From Bacteroidota bacterium (GTDB lineage Bacteria; Bacteroidota; Bacteroidia; Chitinophagales; Chitinophagaceae), in contig JAEWIW010000033.1 in NCBI GenBank assembly GCA_023386855.1, positions 1 to 6,300 on the forward strand: DNA of 6,300 bases, read 5' to 3'. Each line of letters opens with the position of its first letter. The stretch's first letter is position 1. Of the stretch, positions 1-6,300 are shown piece by piece. A model generated the notes under the pieces. The model worked only from the letters and a program-made list of their open reading frames with translations. It was not told the origin of the DNA and did not search any database. Position numbers and translations under genes: made by a program.

Positions 1-246
1 GCATTTAACAGGGATGTCAATGCCATTAAATGGAATGCGTACCTCGCCAAAAAGTTCTGGAAGAACAGGAACGGCGAACTAAGGTTTTCTGTGTTTGATA
101 TCCTTGACCAGAATATTGGTTTCAACAGGAATGCTACCAGCAACTTTATTTCCGAAAATACTTATAATACTATCAGGCGTTACTGGCTGTTAAGCTTCAC
201 CTGGAATTTCACCAGGAACCCGGCAGCACCTGCTACTGCTAACTAA
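1..246 (+). CDS. C-terminal end of an outer-membrane beta-barrel (TonB-receptor-like) protein, partial
   Basis: The reading frame is open from the first base and stops at TAA 244-246, giving the last 81 residues; the start lies outside the window. The segment has alternating polar and hydrophobic residues typical of beta strands, a short 'FSVFDILDQN' stretch, and a final strand 'RRYWLLSFTWNF' rich in aromatic residues and ending in F. This is the usual C-terminus of the Bacteroidota 'outer membrane beta-barrel protein' family, relatives of TonB-dependent receptors without a clear plug at this end. A short Pro/Ala/Thr tail follows the last strand. Such proteins sit in the outer membrane and are often encoded directly before GLPGLI proteins, as here (30-base gap). 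The ligand cannot be told from this fragment. Family assignment rests on remembered C-terminal patterns; a different barrel family remains possible. Confidence 0.75.
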   Translation, partial: AFNRDVNAIKWNAYLAKKFWKNRNGELRFSVFDILDQNIGFNRNATSNFISENTYNTIRRYWLLSFTWNFTRNPAAPATAN

Positions 247-276
247 TACAAAGGACTAACTACATATTTAATCCAG

Positions 277-1023
277 ATGAAAAAGATTACAATTATATAT
301 ATACTGCTTTGCTGTACGCTTTGCTCTATTGCACAAACAAGGTTTATAAAGGCCGGCAAGATTGAATTTGAAAGAAAGATCAATGTGCAGCGACAGTATG
401 ATCCAAGTGAAGATGAAAGCGATTGGTTCAAGGAATTTCTTTCCAAGCAGCCTAAATTTCATACCACCTATTTCGATTTATATTTCAATGAGTCGCGTTC
501 CGTTTACCAGCCAGGAAGGGAAACTGATGATGTGAAGAGGAATATCTGGCTGCTGGGGCCAGCGAAGGATAATAAAGTATGGAAGGATCTTGAGCATGAA
601 CAAACGCGTAACCTGAAGAACATTTTTGAAGAAACATTCCTGCTGACCGACAGTTCAAGAAGGATAAACTGGAAGATCAGTGATGAAACCCGCGATATTG
701 CAGGGTTTGAATGCAGGAAAGCTGTAGGCATCATTTGCGATTCAGTATATGTAGTGGCCTTTTATACCGATGAGATCATTGCTTCCGGGGGCCCTGAATC
801 CTTCAGCGGTTTGCCGGGAATGATACTGGGTATTGCCATTCCAAGATTATACACTACATGGTATGCTACCAAACTGGAGCTGGTGGACCCCACCCCACAA
901 CAGCTCGACCTCAATGCCAAGGGAAAGAAGGTTACCCGCAAGGAACTGGAAGCCACCCTGCAAAAATCACTCAAAAACTGGGGAAAGCAGGCACAGCGCA
1001 ATATATGGTGGACGATGCTTTAG
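277..1023 (+). CDS. GLPGLI family secreted protein
   Basis: This 248-residue protein has an N-terminal signal peptide (two lysines, a hydrophobic core, likely cleavage after the Ala-Gln near residues 19-20), so it is exported to the periplasm or envelope. The family hallmark is at residues 176-184, 'FSGLPGMIL', a variant of the Gly-Leu-Pro-Gly-Leu-Ile motif, preceded by 'GGPES'. Upstream lie 'WKISDETRDIAGFECRKA' (around 131-148) and 'VVAFYTDEI', both typical of the family. The length is normal. Two cysteines in the mature part (C146 and C153) might form a disulfide. The function of GLPGLI proteins is not established; they recur beside outer-membrane barrel genes in Bacteroidota, and the same arrangement here suggests an accessory role for the upstream barrel (inference). 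ATG 277 is chosen because it begins a complete signal peptide. No Shine-Dalgarno sequence is evident. Confidence 0.9.
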   Translation: MKKITIIYILLCCTLCSIAQTRFIKAGKIEFERKINVQRQYDPSEDESDWFKEFLSKQPKFHTTYFDLYFNESRSVYQPGRETDDVKRNIWLLGPAKDNKVWKDLEHEQTRNLKNIFEETFLLTDSSRRINWKISDETRDIAGFECRKAVGIICDSVYVVAFYTDEIIASGGPESFSGLPGMILGIAIPRLYTTWYATKLELVDPTPQQLDLNAKGKKVTRKELEATLQKSLKNWGKQAQRNIWWTML

Positions 1024-1064
1024 CAGGATACTGAAATATTTCCTTTTTCATAATTCCTAATTAC

Positions 1065-1072
1065 TATTTTTG
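1065..1072 (+). promoter_or_regulatory. Bacteroidota-type -7 promoter box upstream of hppA
   Basis: The bases TATTTTTG match the Bacteroidota -7 consensus TAnnTTTG exactly. The box lies 29 bases before the hppA ATG, which would give a leader of roughly 20-25 bases. No clear TTG/TTTG -33 element is found at the usual distance; the region there is T-rich without a G. The position, directly after the end of the GLPGLI gene, suggests that hppA is transcribed separately from it. Confidence 0.5.
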
Positions 1073-1101
1073 CCGACCTTAAAACCAAAGTTTTTTAGCT
1101 T

Positions 1102-3486
1102 ATGGACAAATTGATCTATCTCGTACCTGTAATGGGTGCCATTGGCCTCTTGTACACCTTTATTAAATATAACTGGGTTTCCAGGCAGGATGCAGGATCG
1201 GCCCGGATGAAAGAGATCAGCGATTATATTGCGGTTGGCGCGATGGCTTTCCTGAAAGCAGAATGGAAAATACTTGGATATTTTGTGGTGATCGTTGCCC
1301 TGTTGCTCGGCTTCATGGCTTCGACCAATGCCAACAGTCACTGGGCTATCGCCATTGCCTTTATTATTGGAGCGGTTTTCAGTGCAGTAGCCGGTTATAT
1401 CGGGATGCGCGTAGCTACCAAGGCAAACGTAAGAACAGCACAGGCCGCCAGGACCAGCTTAAGCAAGGCACTGGCCGTTTCATTTACCGGTGGATCGGTA
1501 ATGGGATTGGGTGTTGCGGGTCTTGCCGTACTGGGACTGGGAAGCGTATTCCTGATCCTCAAGGCGATCTTTGTACCTGATGGTGCCGAGGTGAATGGAC
1601 ATGAAATGCTCAGGACCATTGAAGTGCTCACCGGGTTCTCCCTGGGAGCGGAATCCATTGCCTTATTTGCCCGCGTGGGTGGAGGTATCTATACAAAAGC
1701 CGCTGACGTAGGTGCTGACCTGGTAGGTAAGGTAGAAGCAGGTATCCCTGAAGACGATCCCCGCAACCCTGCTACCATCGCCGATAATGTAGGTGATAAC
1801 GTGGGTGATGTTGCCGGTATGGGTGCTGACCTTTTTGGTTCCTATGTAGCCACCGTTCTGGCTACCATGGTGCTTGGACAGGAAACCATTTCACAGGACA
1901 ATTTCGGGGGCATGGCTCCTATCCTTCTTCCCATGATGATTGCCGGTACCGGTATCCTCTTCTCAATTGTAGGAACACTGTTCGTGAAAGTGAGCGACTC
2001 AGCCGGTATCAATACCAATAATGTACAGAAGGCATTGAATATGGGTAACTGGGGTTCAATTGTATTGACCGCCCTGGCCTGTATCGGCCTTGTTTATTAT
2101 ATTCTTCCTGAGACCATGACACTCCGCGGCCATGAATTCACCAAGTGGGGTGTGTTGGGCGCTATTGCGGTTGGACTGGTTGTAGGAACACTCATGAGTA
2201 TCATTACAGAATACTATACTGCCATGGGCAAACGCCCTGTATCGAGTATTGTAAGACAATCCGGTACCGGGCATGCTACCAATGTAATTGGAGGATTGGC
2301 CGTAGGTATGGAAAGTACCTTCCTGCCCATTCTTGTGCTGGCAGCGGGAATCTATGGATCCTTTGCCTGTGCCGGTTTGTATGGCGTTGCCATTGCCGCA
2401 GCAGGTATGATGGCTACTACTGCCATGCAGCTGGCTATTGATGCTTTCGGCCCTATCGCTGATAATGCGGGCGGTATCGCTGAGATGAGTGAACTGCCTA
2501 AAGAGGTTCGTGAAAAAACCGATGTACTGGATGCTGTGGGTAACACCACTGCTGCAACAGGAAAAGGATTCGCGATCGCTTCTGCAGCACTCACCGCCCT
2601 TGCTTTGTTTGCAGCCTTCGTTGGTGTTGCAGGCATTGATGGTATCGATATTTATAAGGCCGATGTACTCGCCAGCCTGTTCATTGGTGGAATGATTCCA
2701 TTCATCTTCTCATCACTGGCAATTCGTGCAGTGGGTGAAGCCGCTATGGCAATGGTGGAAGAAGTGCGCCGCCAGTTCAGGAGCATACCAGGCATTATGG
2801 AAGGAACAGGTAAACCTGAATATGATAAATGCGTTGAGATCTCTACCGAAGCTTCCATCAAGAAAATGATGCTTCCCGGTGCGATCGCTATCCTGTCACC
2901 TTTGATCCTTGGATTCCTGATGGGACCTGAAGCATTGGGCGGATTCCTTGCAGGTGCTACCGTGAGTGGAGTACTGATGGGAATGTTCCAGAACAATGCC
3001 GGTGGTGCATGGGATAATGCAAAGAAATCTTTCGAGAAAGGCGTTGAGATCAATGGCGAAGTGCATTATAAAAAATCAGAACCACATAAAGCATCTGTTA
3101 CAGGAGATACCGTAGGTGATCCTTTCAAAGATACCAGCGGACCATCCATGAACATCCTGATCAAACTGATGTCGATCGTTTCACTGGTTATTGCTCCAAC
3201 CCTTGCCAGCATTTACAGCAATGGCGAAGGCGGACATGCAGCAGTGAAGAAAGACCAGAAAGTTGTAGTGGCAGTAAAAAACACTATCGGCAATGATGCT
3301 TCGGCTGCTAAAACTTTCGTGGTGAAAGAAGACGGTGTAAGCAAACTTATAGAGGCTTTAAAAAAGGATGGTGTTGTGAAGGAAAACGATGATCTGAATA
3401 TCAATATCGAAAATGGTGAACTGTTTATCAACGGAACTAAGCAATCACAACAGGTAATGGATAAGTACAGACACCTAATTTTTTAA
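1102..3486 (+). CDS. hppA: Membrane-bound ion-pumping pyrophosphatase, predicted K+-dependent H+ type, with C-terminal extension
   Basis: This 794-residue protein hydrolyses PPi and couples the reaction to ion export across the inner membrane. The chain is strongly hydrophobic up to about residue 706, consistent with the family's sixteen helices. The substrate site is intact: D202, D206, K210 and E212, then '[19 protein letters not shown]' (218-236), 'DNAGGIAEM' (454-462), 'GNTT' (480-483), D638/K641, and '[15 protein letters not shown]' (668-682). A484 and G487 are the pair known from K+-dependent enzymes; K+-independent ones carry Lys and Thr there. The gate glutamate is absent from helix 6: G246 is at the Na+-pump position and A250 at the plant H+-pump position. 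Instead E184 lies in helix 5 ('LGAES'), the pattern I recall for Flavobacterium johnsoniae-type H+ pumps. Residues 707-794 form an unusual tail past the last helix. ATG 1102 directly precedes helix 1. The gene appears monocistronic, with its own -7 box and terminator. Confidence 0.97.
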   Translation: MDKLIYLVPVMGAIGLLYTFIKYNWVSRQDAGSARMKEISDYIAVGAMAFLKAEWKILGYFVVIVALLLGFMASTNANSHWAIAIAFIIGAVFSAVAGYIGMRVATKANVRTAQAARTSLSKALAVSFTGGSVMGLGVAGLAVLGLGSVFLILKAIFVPDGAEVNGHEMLRTIEVLTGFSLGAESIALFARVGGGIYTKAADVGADLVGKVEAGIPEDDPRNPATIADNVGDNVGDVAGMGADLFGSYVATVLATMVLGQETISQDNFGGMAPILLPMMIAGTGILFSIVGTLFVKVSDSAGINTNNVQKALNMGNWGSIVLTALACIGLVYYILPETMTLRGHEFTKWGVLGAIAVGLVVGTLMSIITEYYTAMGKRPVSSIVRQSGTGHATNVIGGLAVGMESTFLPILVLAAGIYGSFACAGLYGVAIAAAGMMATTAMQLAIDAFGPIADNAGGIAEMSELPKEVREKTDVLDAVGNTTAATGKGFAIASAALTALALFAAFVGVAGIDGIDIYKADVLASLFIGGMIPFIFSSLAIRAVGEAAMAMVEEVRRQFRSIPGIMEGTGKPEYDKCVEISTEASIKKMMLPGAIAILSPLILGFLMGPEALGGFLAGATVSGVLMGMFQNNAGGAWDNAKKSFEKGVEINGEVHYKKSEPHKASVTGDTVGDPFKDTSGPSMNILIKLMSIVSLVIAPTLASIYSNGEGGHAAVKKDQKVVVAVKNTIGNDASAAKTFVVKEDGVSKLIEALKKDGVVKENDDLNINIENGELFINGTKQSQQVMDKYRHLIF

Positions 3487-3536
3487 ATTAACCTGGCTGT
3501 TCTCCTGTTATAAATGGAGATTGAACATTGGCCGGT

Positions 3537-3544
3537 TATATTTG
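3537..3544 (+). promoter_or_regulatory. Possible -7 box between hppA and its terminator
   Basis: TATATTTG matches TAnnTTTG perfectly, but no -33 TTG is found at the expected spacing. If active, transcription would begin around 3551 and stop at the terminator ending at 3600, giving only about 50 bases of RNA. In AT-rich intergenic DNA this eight-base match can occur by chance. Confidence 0.2.
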
Positions 3545-3568
3545 TTTAAACTAATCATACCATATACC

Positions 3569-3600
3569 AAAGTCCTGGTGTTTCTACACCGGGACTTTTT
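3569..3600 (+). terminator. Intrinsic terminator of hppA
   Basis: The arms AAAGTCCTGGTGT (3569-3581) and ACACCGGGACTTT (3586-3598) pair over 13 bp with a single G-U wobble around a TTCT loop. The second arm runs into a T tract (five Ts, 3596-3600). This is a classic Rho-independent terminator 82 bases after the hppA stop. The reverse strand lacks a T run at the corresponding end, so it should act mainly in the plus direction. Confidence 0.9.
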
Positions 3601-3628
3601 ATTACTGTACTATCCTGCCTTGCGACTT

Positions 3629-3636
3629 TATATTTG
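3629..3636 (+). promoter_or_regulatory. Candidate -7 promoter box for the blaI-M56 operon
   Basis: TATATTTG is an exact TAnnTTTG match located after the hppA terminator and upstream of the repressor gene. The upstream partner is weak: only CTG at 3605-3607, 21 bases away, instead of TTG. Use of this box would place the start near 3643 and give a leader of about 160-175 bases with the palindrome inside it. The palindrome-overlapping box at about 3793 is the competing candidate. Confidence 0.35.
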
Positions 3637-3777
3637 ATTGCACTTTCCTGCCAGTATCGATGCCATGCATTTTTTATGATTCCGGTTAGGTTAGCTTCCG
3701 GTCATCCTTCAAAAAAACCGCTCATTCATTGAAGGGAATCTAAATTTTAAAAATCCTTAACTTACTCTTAGATCTTT

Positions 3778-3795
3778 TTACGAAATATATCGTAA
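3778..3795. promoter_or_regulatory. 18-bp palindrome, probable BlaI-type repressor operator
   Basis: TTACGAAATATATCGTAA reads as TTACGA and TCGTAA around AATATA; eight of nine base pairs in the dyad are symmetric. It lies 22 bases before the favoured repressor start (3818). BlaI/MecI proteins bind as dimers to dyads in their own promoters and typically autoregulate, so this site is the obvious candidate operator. A near-match -7 box, TAATTTG (3793-3799, one base short of TAnnTTTG), overlaps its right edge, so a bound repressor would block transcription start. The dyad is seen directly; the binding is inferred from position and family. Confidence 0.6.
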
Positions 3796-3817
3796 TTTGA
3801 TGGCTAAATGTTTTTAT

Positions 3818-4201
3818 ATGTCTGCCATTAAATACATTAAGCCTACAGAAAGCGAGCTGGAGATCCTCCAGGTGCTTTGGTTCAAAGGAATGGCCAGCGT
3901 TCGGGAAGTTCATGAAGAGCTCTCCAAAACAAAGGAAGCCGGTTATACCACTACCCTCAAGCTCATGCAGATCATGCATGAAAAAGGCCTGGTAAAAAGG
4001 GATGATTCAGTAAAAACCCATATTTACCAGCCGGCAGTCAGCAGGGAAAAGACCCAGAAGCATTTGCTTGGTAAAATGATCAACACCGTTTTCGGTGGTT
4101 CCACCACCCAGTTAGTAATCCAGGCCCTTGGAAACCATAAAGCCTCCCCGGAAGAACTTGAAGAACTTCAACAACTAATAGACAACTTAAAAAAACAATA
4201 G
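3818..4201 (+). CDS. BlaI/MecI family winged-helix transcriptional repressor
   Basis: Read from ATG 3818 this is a 127-residue cytoplasmic repressor, normal for the family. The N-terminal winged helix covers about residues 6-74: 'PTESELEILQVLW' (helix 1), 'SVREVHEEL' (helix 2), the recognition helix 'TTTLKLMQIMHEKGLV' (about 44-58), and a wing ending in 'HIYQP'. The C-terminal dimerisation helices run from 'VFGGSTTQLVIQAL' to 'SPEELEELQQLIDNL'. The Asn-Phe bond cleaved in staphylococcal BlaI/MecI is not conserved; the aligned stretch reads 'VIQALG', so the cleavage point here is unclear. In-frame upstream starts exist at TTG 3797 and ATG 3800 and would add 7 or 6 residues. They overlap the probable -7 box, and family members normally begin only a few residues before the 'PTESELEIL' helix, so 3818 is preferred. 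The M56 peptidase gene follows after 3 bases, forming a repressor-protease operon. Targets beyond self-regulation are unknown. Confidence 0.92.
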   Translation: MSAIKYIKPTESELEILQVLWFKGMASVREVHEELSKTKEAGYTTTLKLMQIMHEKGLVKRDDSVKTHIYQPAVSREKTQKHLLGKMINTVFGGSTTQLVIQALGNHKASPEELEELQQLIDNLKKQ

Positions 4202-4204
4202 CGC

Positions 4205-5935
4205 ATGAACCTGCTTTCCCAATCGGCTTTTTTAAGAGGTTTGGGTTGGTCTTTGATGGATAGCGTTTGGCAATTGGGTTTTTTATGGCTCATGTTCCAT
4301 TTGCTGACCTCCGGAGGCAAGAAATTTAGTGCTGCAAGCCGTTATAACCTGGCCCTGCTTTCGCTGCTGGGCGGAGTTTCACTTTTTTTAGGAGGAATTA
4401 TTTACCGGGTTTCGAGTAATGATTTCAGTTCACCCCTGCTGTCGCGTGTATTCCAGGTCGATTATGACCTTTCTTTTTCCACCCTTCAGCAGGTGCTGAG
4501 TTATATTTCAGGGCTCTATATCATTATTGCCATGGTCCTGGTGAGCCGGTTCTTTTTTCAATACCGTTATACCAGGCAACTCAGAACCCTGGGTTTAAAG
4601 AAAGCGAGCCCGGAATTAAGGGTGTTTGTGCAGGAAAGATCAGGCCAGATGGGCATAAAAAGAAAAGTGGAGATCTGGTTTTCTTCCCTTGTTGATGCTC
4701 CCCTTACGATTGGTTTTTTTAAGCCGGTGATCCTTTTACCGGTGGCCGTCATGAACCAGCTGAATCTTAAGCAGGCCGAGGCCATTTTGCTCCATGAGCT
4801 GGAACATATCCGCAGGAACGATTACCTGGTGAACCTGGTGATCGCATTCTCTTCTACCTTATTATTCTTCAATCCTTTTGCCCGCAACCTGGTGGCTATT
4901 CTTAAGAAAGAAAGGGAAAACAGTTGTGACGACAGGGTGATCTATTTTGATTACAGCGTTTCAGAGTATGCATCTGCCCTGCTGGTACTCGAAAAACAAC
5001 GGAATAATGTACATGCCACTGCCTTACAGGCCATCGGGAATAATAAAAACCTTTTACTGAACAGGGTCAAAAGAATTGTTACGGGAGAAAAAACCCGTAC
5101 ACCTATCGACCTTGGATTGGTAACGCTTTTCGGGTTGTTCATGACCATCGCCCTTGTGGGATGGTATAAGGAAGAGCTGGCCATAAAGGGGCCCGACACT
5201 TTTCTTCCTGCCGTTTACGCGGCCATTGACCAGGAACAGGATGAATTAGATCCTTCCACGCTGACAAAAAATACTTCCGACCGCTTGATGGGTCCAATTT
5301 CTGAAAGGAATAACCAGGTGATAGTTTTACAGCATCCCCAAGACCTGCAGGAGCACCCGGCAGGAGATATTATCGTTATTCATGCCGATGACCAGGAATT
5401 TCCAGCTGAAGGCCAGGATTACCAGGTGGAATTTGTTGATAACAAGATCAACCGCGATTATTCGATCAATGAACCCGGCGAGGTACCGGCTCCACCTCCT
5501 CCTCCAGTCGGCCCGGCCGGACCATATATTCCTTCTACAAGTTTGGCTTTCCAGCTAATGGAAGACACTTCCATCAACCGGTATAAGATTGCTACCGTGC
5601 ATGAGCAAATGGCGAAAGAAGCGCTTCAGAAAGCGTTGATTGAGCTGGAAAAGCTCTGCGTAGAAAACGAAGGTTTGGATAAGCTTGCCGAAATTGACCT
5701 GAAAAAGCTGAAACAGGAGCTTAAGAAATCAACCGAAGTAGCCGCTAACTGGCAGCAGATTGAAGCTGAGATAAGAAATGCCAATGCGCAGATGCAGAAT
5801 AATGTAAGGATACAACAGGAGCTGGAAAAGTTCCATAAAAACCGCGTTCTCCACCAGGAGAAAGTGAACAAAATAAAAGAGCAGATCTTACTTGAACGCC
5901 TGGGTTCATCCGGGAAGAAGACCGTTGTTCTTTAA
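4205..5935 (+). CDS. BlaR1-like M56 family membrane metallopeptidase with coiled-coil periplasmic region
   Basis: This 576-residue inner-membrane protein is the likely anti-repressor of the preceding BlaI homologue. Membrane segments lie at about residues 12-34, 47-68, 97-118 and 303-321. Between the third and fourth is the zinc peptidase domain: 'HELEHIRRND' with H197, E198 and H201, and 'ERENSCDD' (236-243), where E238 is the probable third zinc ligand. The catalytic set is complete. After the last helix come about 255 residues expected in the periplasm: an acidic, poorly conserved stretch, a proline-rich linker ('PAPPPPPVGP', 428-437), and a charged helical region from about 459 to 570 likely to form a coiled coil. 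There is no penicillin-binding serine transpeptidase sensor as in staphylococcal BlaR1, so beta-lactam sensing is not supported; the signal is unknown. It starts 3 bases after the repressor stop, implying co-transcription and probably translational coupling. Confidence 0.92.
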   Translation: MNLLSQSAFLRGLGWSLMDSVWQLGFLWLMFHLLTSGGKKFSAASRYNLALLSLLGGVSLFLGGIIYRVSSNDFSSPLLSRVFQVDYDLSFSTLQQVLSYISGLYIIIAMVLVSRFFFQYRYTRQLRTLGLKKASPELRVFVQERSGQMGIKRKVEIWFSSLVDAPLTIGFFKPVILLPVAVMNQLNLKQAEAILLHELEHIRRNDYLVNLVIAFSSTLLFFNPFARNLVAILKKERENSCDDRVIYFDYSVSEYASALLVLEKQRNNVHATALQAIGNNKNLLLNRVKRIVTGEKTRTPIDLGLVTLFGLFMTIALVGWYKEELAIKGPDTFLPAVYAAIDQEQDELDPSTLTKNTSDRLMGPISERNNQVIVLQHPQDLQEHPAGDIIVIHADDQEFPAEGQDYQVEFVDNKINRDYSINEPGEVPAPPPPPVGPAGPYIPSTSLAFQLMEDTSINRYKIATVHEQMAKEALQKALIELEKLCVENEGLDKLAEIDLKKLKQELKKSTEVAANWQQIEAEIRNANAQMQNNVRIQQELEKFHKNRVLHQEKVNKIKEQILLERLGSSGKKTVVL

Positions 5936-5938
5936 ATA

Positions 5939-5976
5939 TTATACCCCGTGGCACGGGGGCGTGCCACGGGGTATAA
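5939..5976. terminator. Perfect 17-bp inverted repeat between convergent genes, likely bidirectional terminator
   Basis: The arms TTATACCCCGTGGCACG (5939-5955) and CGTGCCACGGGGTATAA (5960-5976) are exact reverse complements around a GGGG loop. The repeat starts 3 bases after the M56 gene stop and lies 31 bases from the stop of the minus-strand WbqC-like gene, the expected place for a shared terminator. Neither strand has a continuous T tract directly after the stem; the plus strand has only a scattered T-rich stretch (5982-5992). It could therefore act as an mRNA-end stabiliser or be a dispersed palindromic repeat instead. It is much more GC-rich than its flanks. Confidence 0.7.
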
Positions 5977-6007
5977 GCTCCTATTTTCTTTAGGATTTGA
6001 CAACCTG

Positions 6008-6300
6008 TCATTCTCCCATCAAAATTTTTTTAGCAGCAGGACCCTCGCAAAACAGCAGGTCCAGGATCGAAAGATCCGGGATAAACCCGTTCCTTTCTTC
6101 AAAAACCTGTGGGTATTTCAACATCGGCTGACGCTCCAGCCTTGGATTTTTAGGCAGTATCTTGTACCGGATATCTATGGTTTCTTGCACCTGCTCCTCA
6201 CTTTCATTACCCACCATTCCTTGCACATTCGAGAAATTTTCATCATCCCCATACCTTATTGACCCACTAGGGAAAACATCAATCTTAACCCCAGTATTAT
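6008..6300 (-). CDS. WbqC family protein, C-terminal part (start beyond the window)
   Basis: The minus-strand frame is open from the window edge to TGA (complement of 6008-6010), giving 97 full codons without an internal stop; the start lies past base 6300. The C-terminus carries 'YPQVFEERNGFIPDLSILDLLFCEGP', here split as 'YPQVFEERNGF' followed by 'IPDLSILDLLFCEGP'. This resembles the conserved end of WbqC-like proteins, where a Tyr-x-Gln-Val-Phe segment leads into a Gly-Phe-(I/L/V)-Pro-Asn-Leu-Ser-(I/V)-Leu-Asp-Leu-Leu-Phe block. The upstream residues ('VFPSGSIRYGDD' and an acidic Glu/Gln-rich stretch) are less familiar. WbqC proteins are linked to polysaccharide or O-antigen gene clusters, but their reaction is not firmly established. 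The gene converges on the M56 gene, with the large inverted repeat between them. An in-frame GTG at 6226 is probably internal, because the frame stays open and sensible upstream. Confidence 0.75.
   Translation of the reverse strand, partial: NTGVKIDVFPSGSIRYGDDENFSNVQGMVGNESEEQVQETIDIRYKILPKNPRLERQPMLKYPQVFEERNGFIPDLSILDLLFCEGPAAKKILMGE

Larger units (their letters stand above)
3601..3796. other. Gene-free regulatory stretch before the blaI-like gene
   Basis: Together with the hppA trailer and terminator this makes about 310 bases without a gene. No coding frame here looks real. It contains a -7-like box (3629-3636), a weak bulged hairpin (3676-3705: ATGA, a TT bulge, CCGG, a 12-base loop, CCGG, TCAT) with TTCCGGT repeated directly at its two sides, an A/T-rich stretch from about 3740, and an 18-bp palindrome (3778-3795) just before the repressor gene. 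The small hairpin has no T tract on either strand, so it is not a terminator. Confidence 0.6.

Noticed and set aside
2575..2888. Two GCGATCGC octamers inside hppA, similar to cyanobacterial HIP1 repeats
   Set aside because: Both fall on codons for Ala-Ile-Ala in a conserved hydrophobic protein, and there are only two copies; coding coincidence is the simpler explanation.
2352..3053. Long minus-strand open frames within hppA
   Set aside because: They mirror the codon pattern of the conserved pyrophosphatase frame and show low-complexity Ala/Ser/Pro content with no family resemblance.
3676..3705. Bulged hairpin with TTCCGGT repeated at both sides in the repressor leader
   Set aside because: Only 8 bp of interrupted pairing with a 12-base loop, no T tract and no match to a known leader RNA; kept only as a note in the intergenic entry.
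4205..5935. Beta-lactam resistance system (BlaR1-BlaI-beta-lactamase)
   Set aside because: No penicillin-binding sensor domain is present and no beta-lactamase gene is in the window; a resistance role is not supported by the sequence.
5948..6262. Plus-strand open frame overlapping the large palindrome and the 3' region
   Set aside because: It begins in the palindrome, has no recognisable protein features, and overlaps on the opposite strand a frame with a clear WbqC-like C-terminus.

Overview
The window looks like chromosomal DNA from a member of the Bacteroidota, most likely a Chitinophagaceae-type organism (inference). The evidence is a GLPGLI-family secreted protein next to an outer-membrane beta-barrel C-terminus, TAnnTTTG-type -7 promoter boxes, starts without a Shine-Dalgarno sequence, a BlaI/M56 pair lacking a penicillin-sensor domain, and a membrane pyrophosphatase with the residue pattern I associate with the Flavobacterium johnsoniae type. 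No mobile element, CRISPR array, tRNA or rRNA was seen.

Layout. (1) Bases 1-246 are the last 81 codons of a surface beta-barrel protein, followed after 30 bases by a GLPGLI-family secreted protein (277-1023). The two probably form an envelope operon. (2) A -7 box at 1065-1072 precedes hppA (1102-3486), an ion-pumping membrane pyrophosphatase with an 88-residue tail beyond its last membrane helix. A strong intrinsic terminator follows at 3569-3600. (3) After a gene-free stretch (3487-3796) with candidate -7 boxes and an 18-bp palindrome comes a two-gene operon: a BlaI/MecI-type winged-helix repressor (ending at 4201) and, 3 bases later, a BlaR1-like M56 membrane metallopeptidase (4205-5935). 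(4) A perfect 17-bp inverted repeat (5939-5976) lies between this operon and a convergent minus-strand gene whose C-terminal part (6300 down to 6008) resembles the WbqC family.

How the parts work together. The pyrophosphatase would use PPi hydrolysis to energise the inner membrane. Its relocated gate glutamate (E184) and A484/G487 pair predict a K+-dependent proton pump. The BlaI/M56 pair should be a membrane-signalled proteolytic switch: the repressor probably binds the palindrome just upstream of its own gene, and the peptidase would relieve repression when its large periplasmic region (proline-rich linker plus coiled coil) senses an unknown signal. The most unusual features are the pyrophosphatase tail, the sensor-less M56 protein with its coiled coil, the candidate operator, and the large palindrome at the convergent gene junction. 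I see no clearly new multi-gene system.
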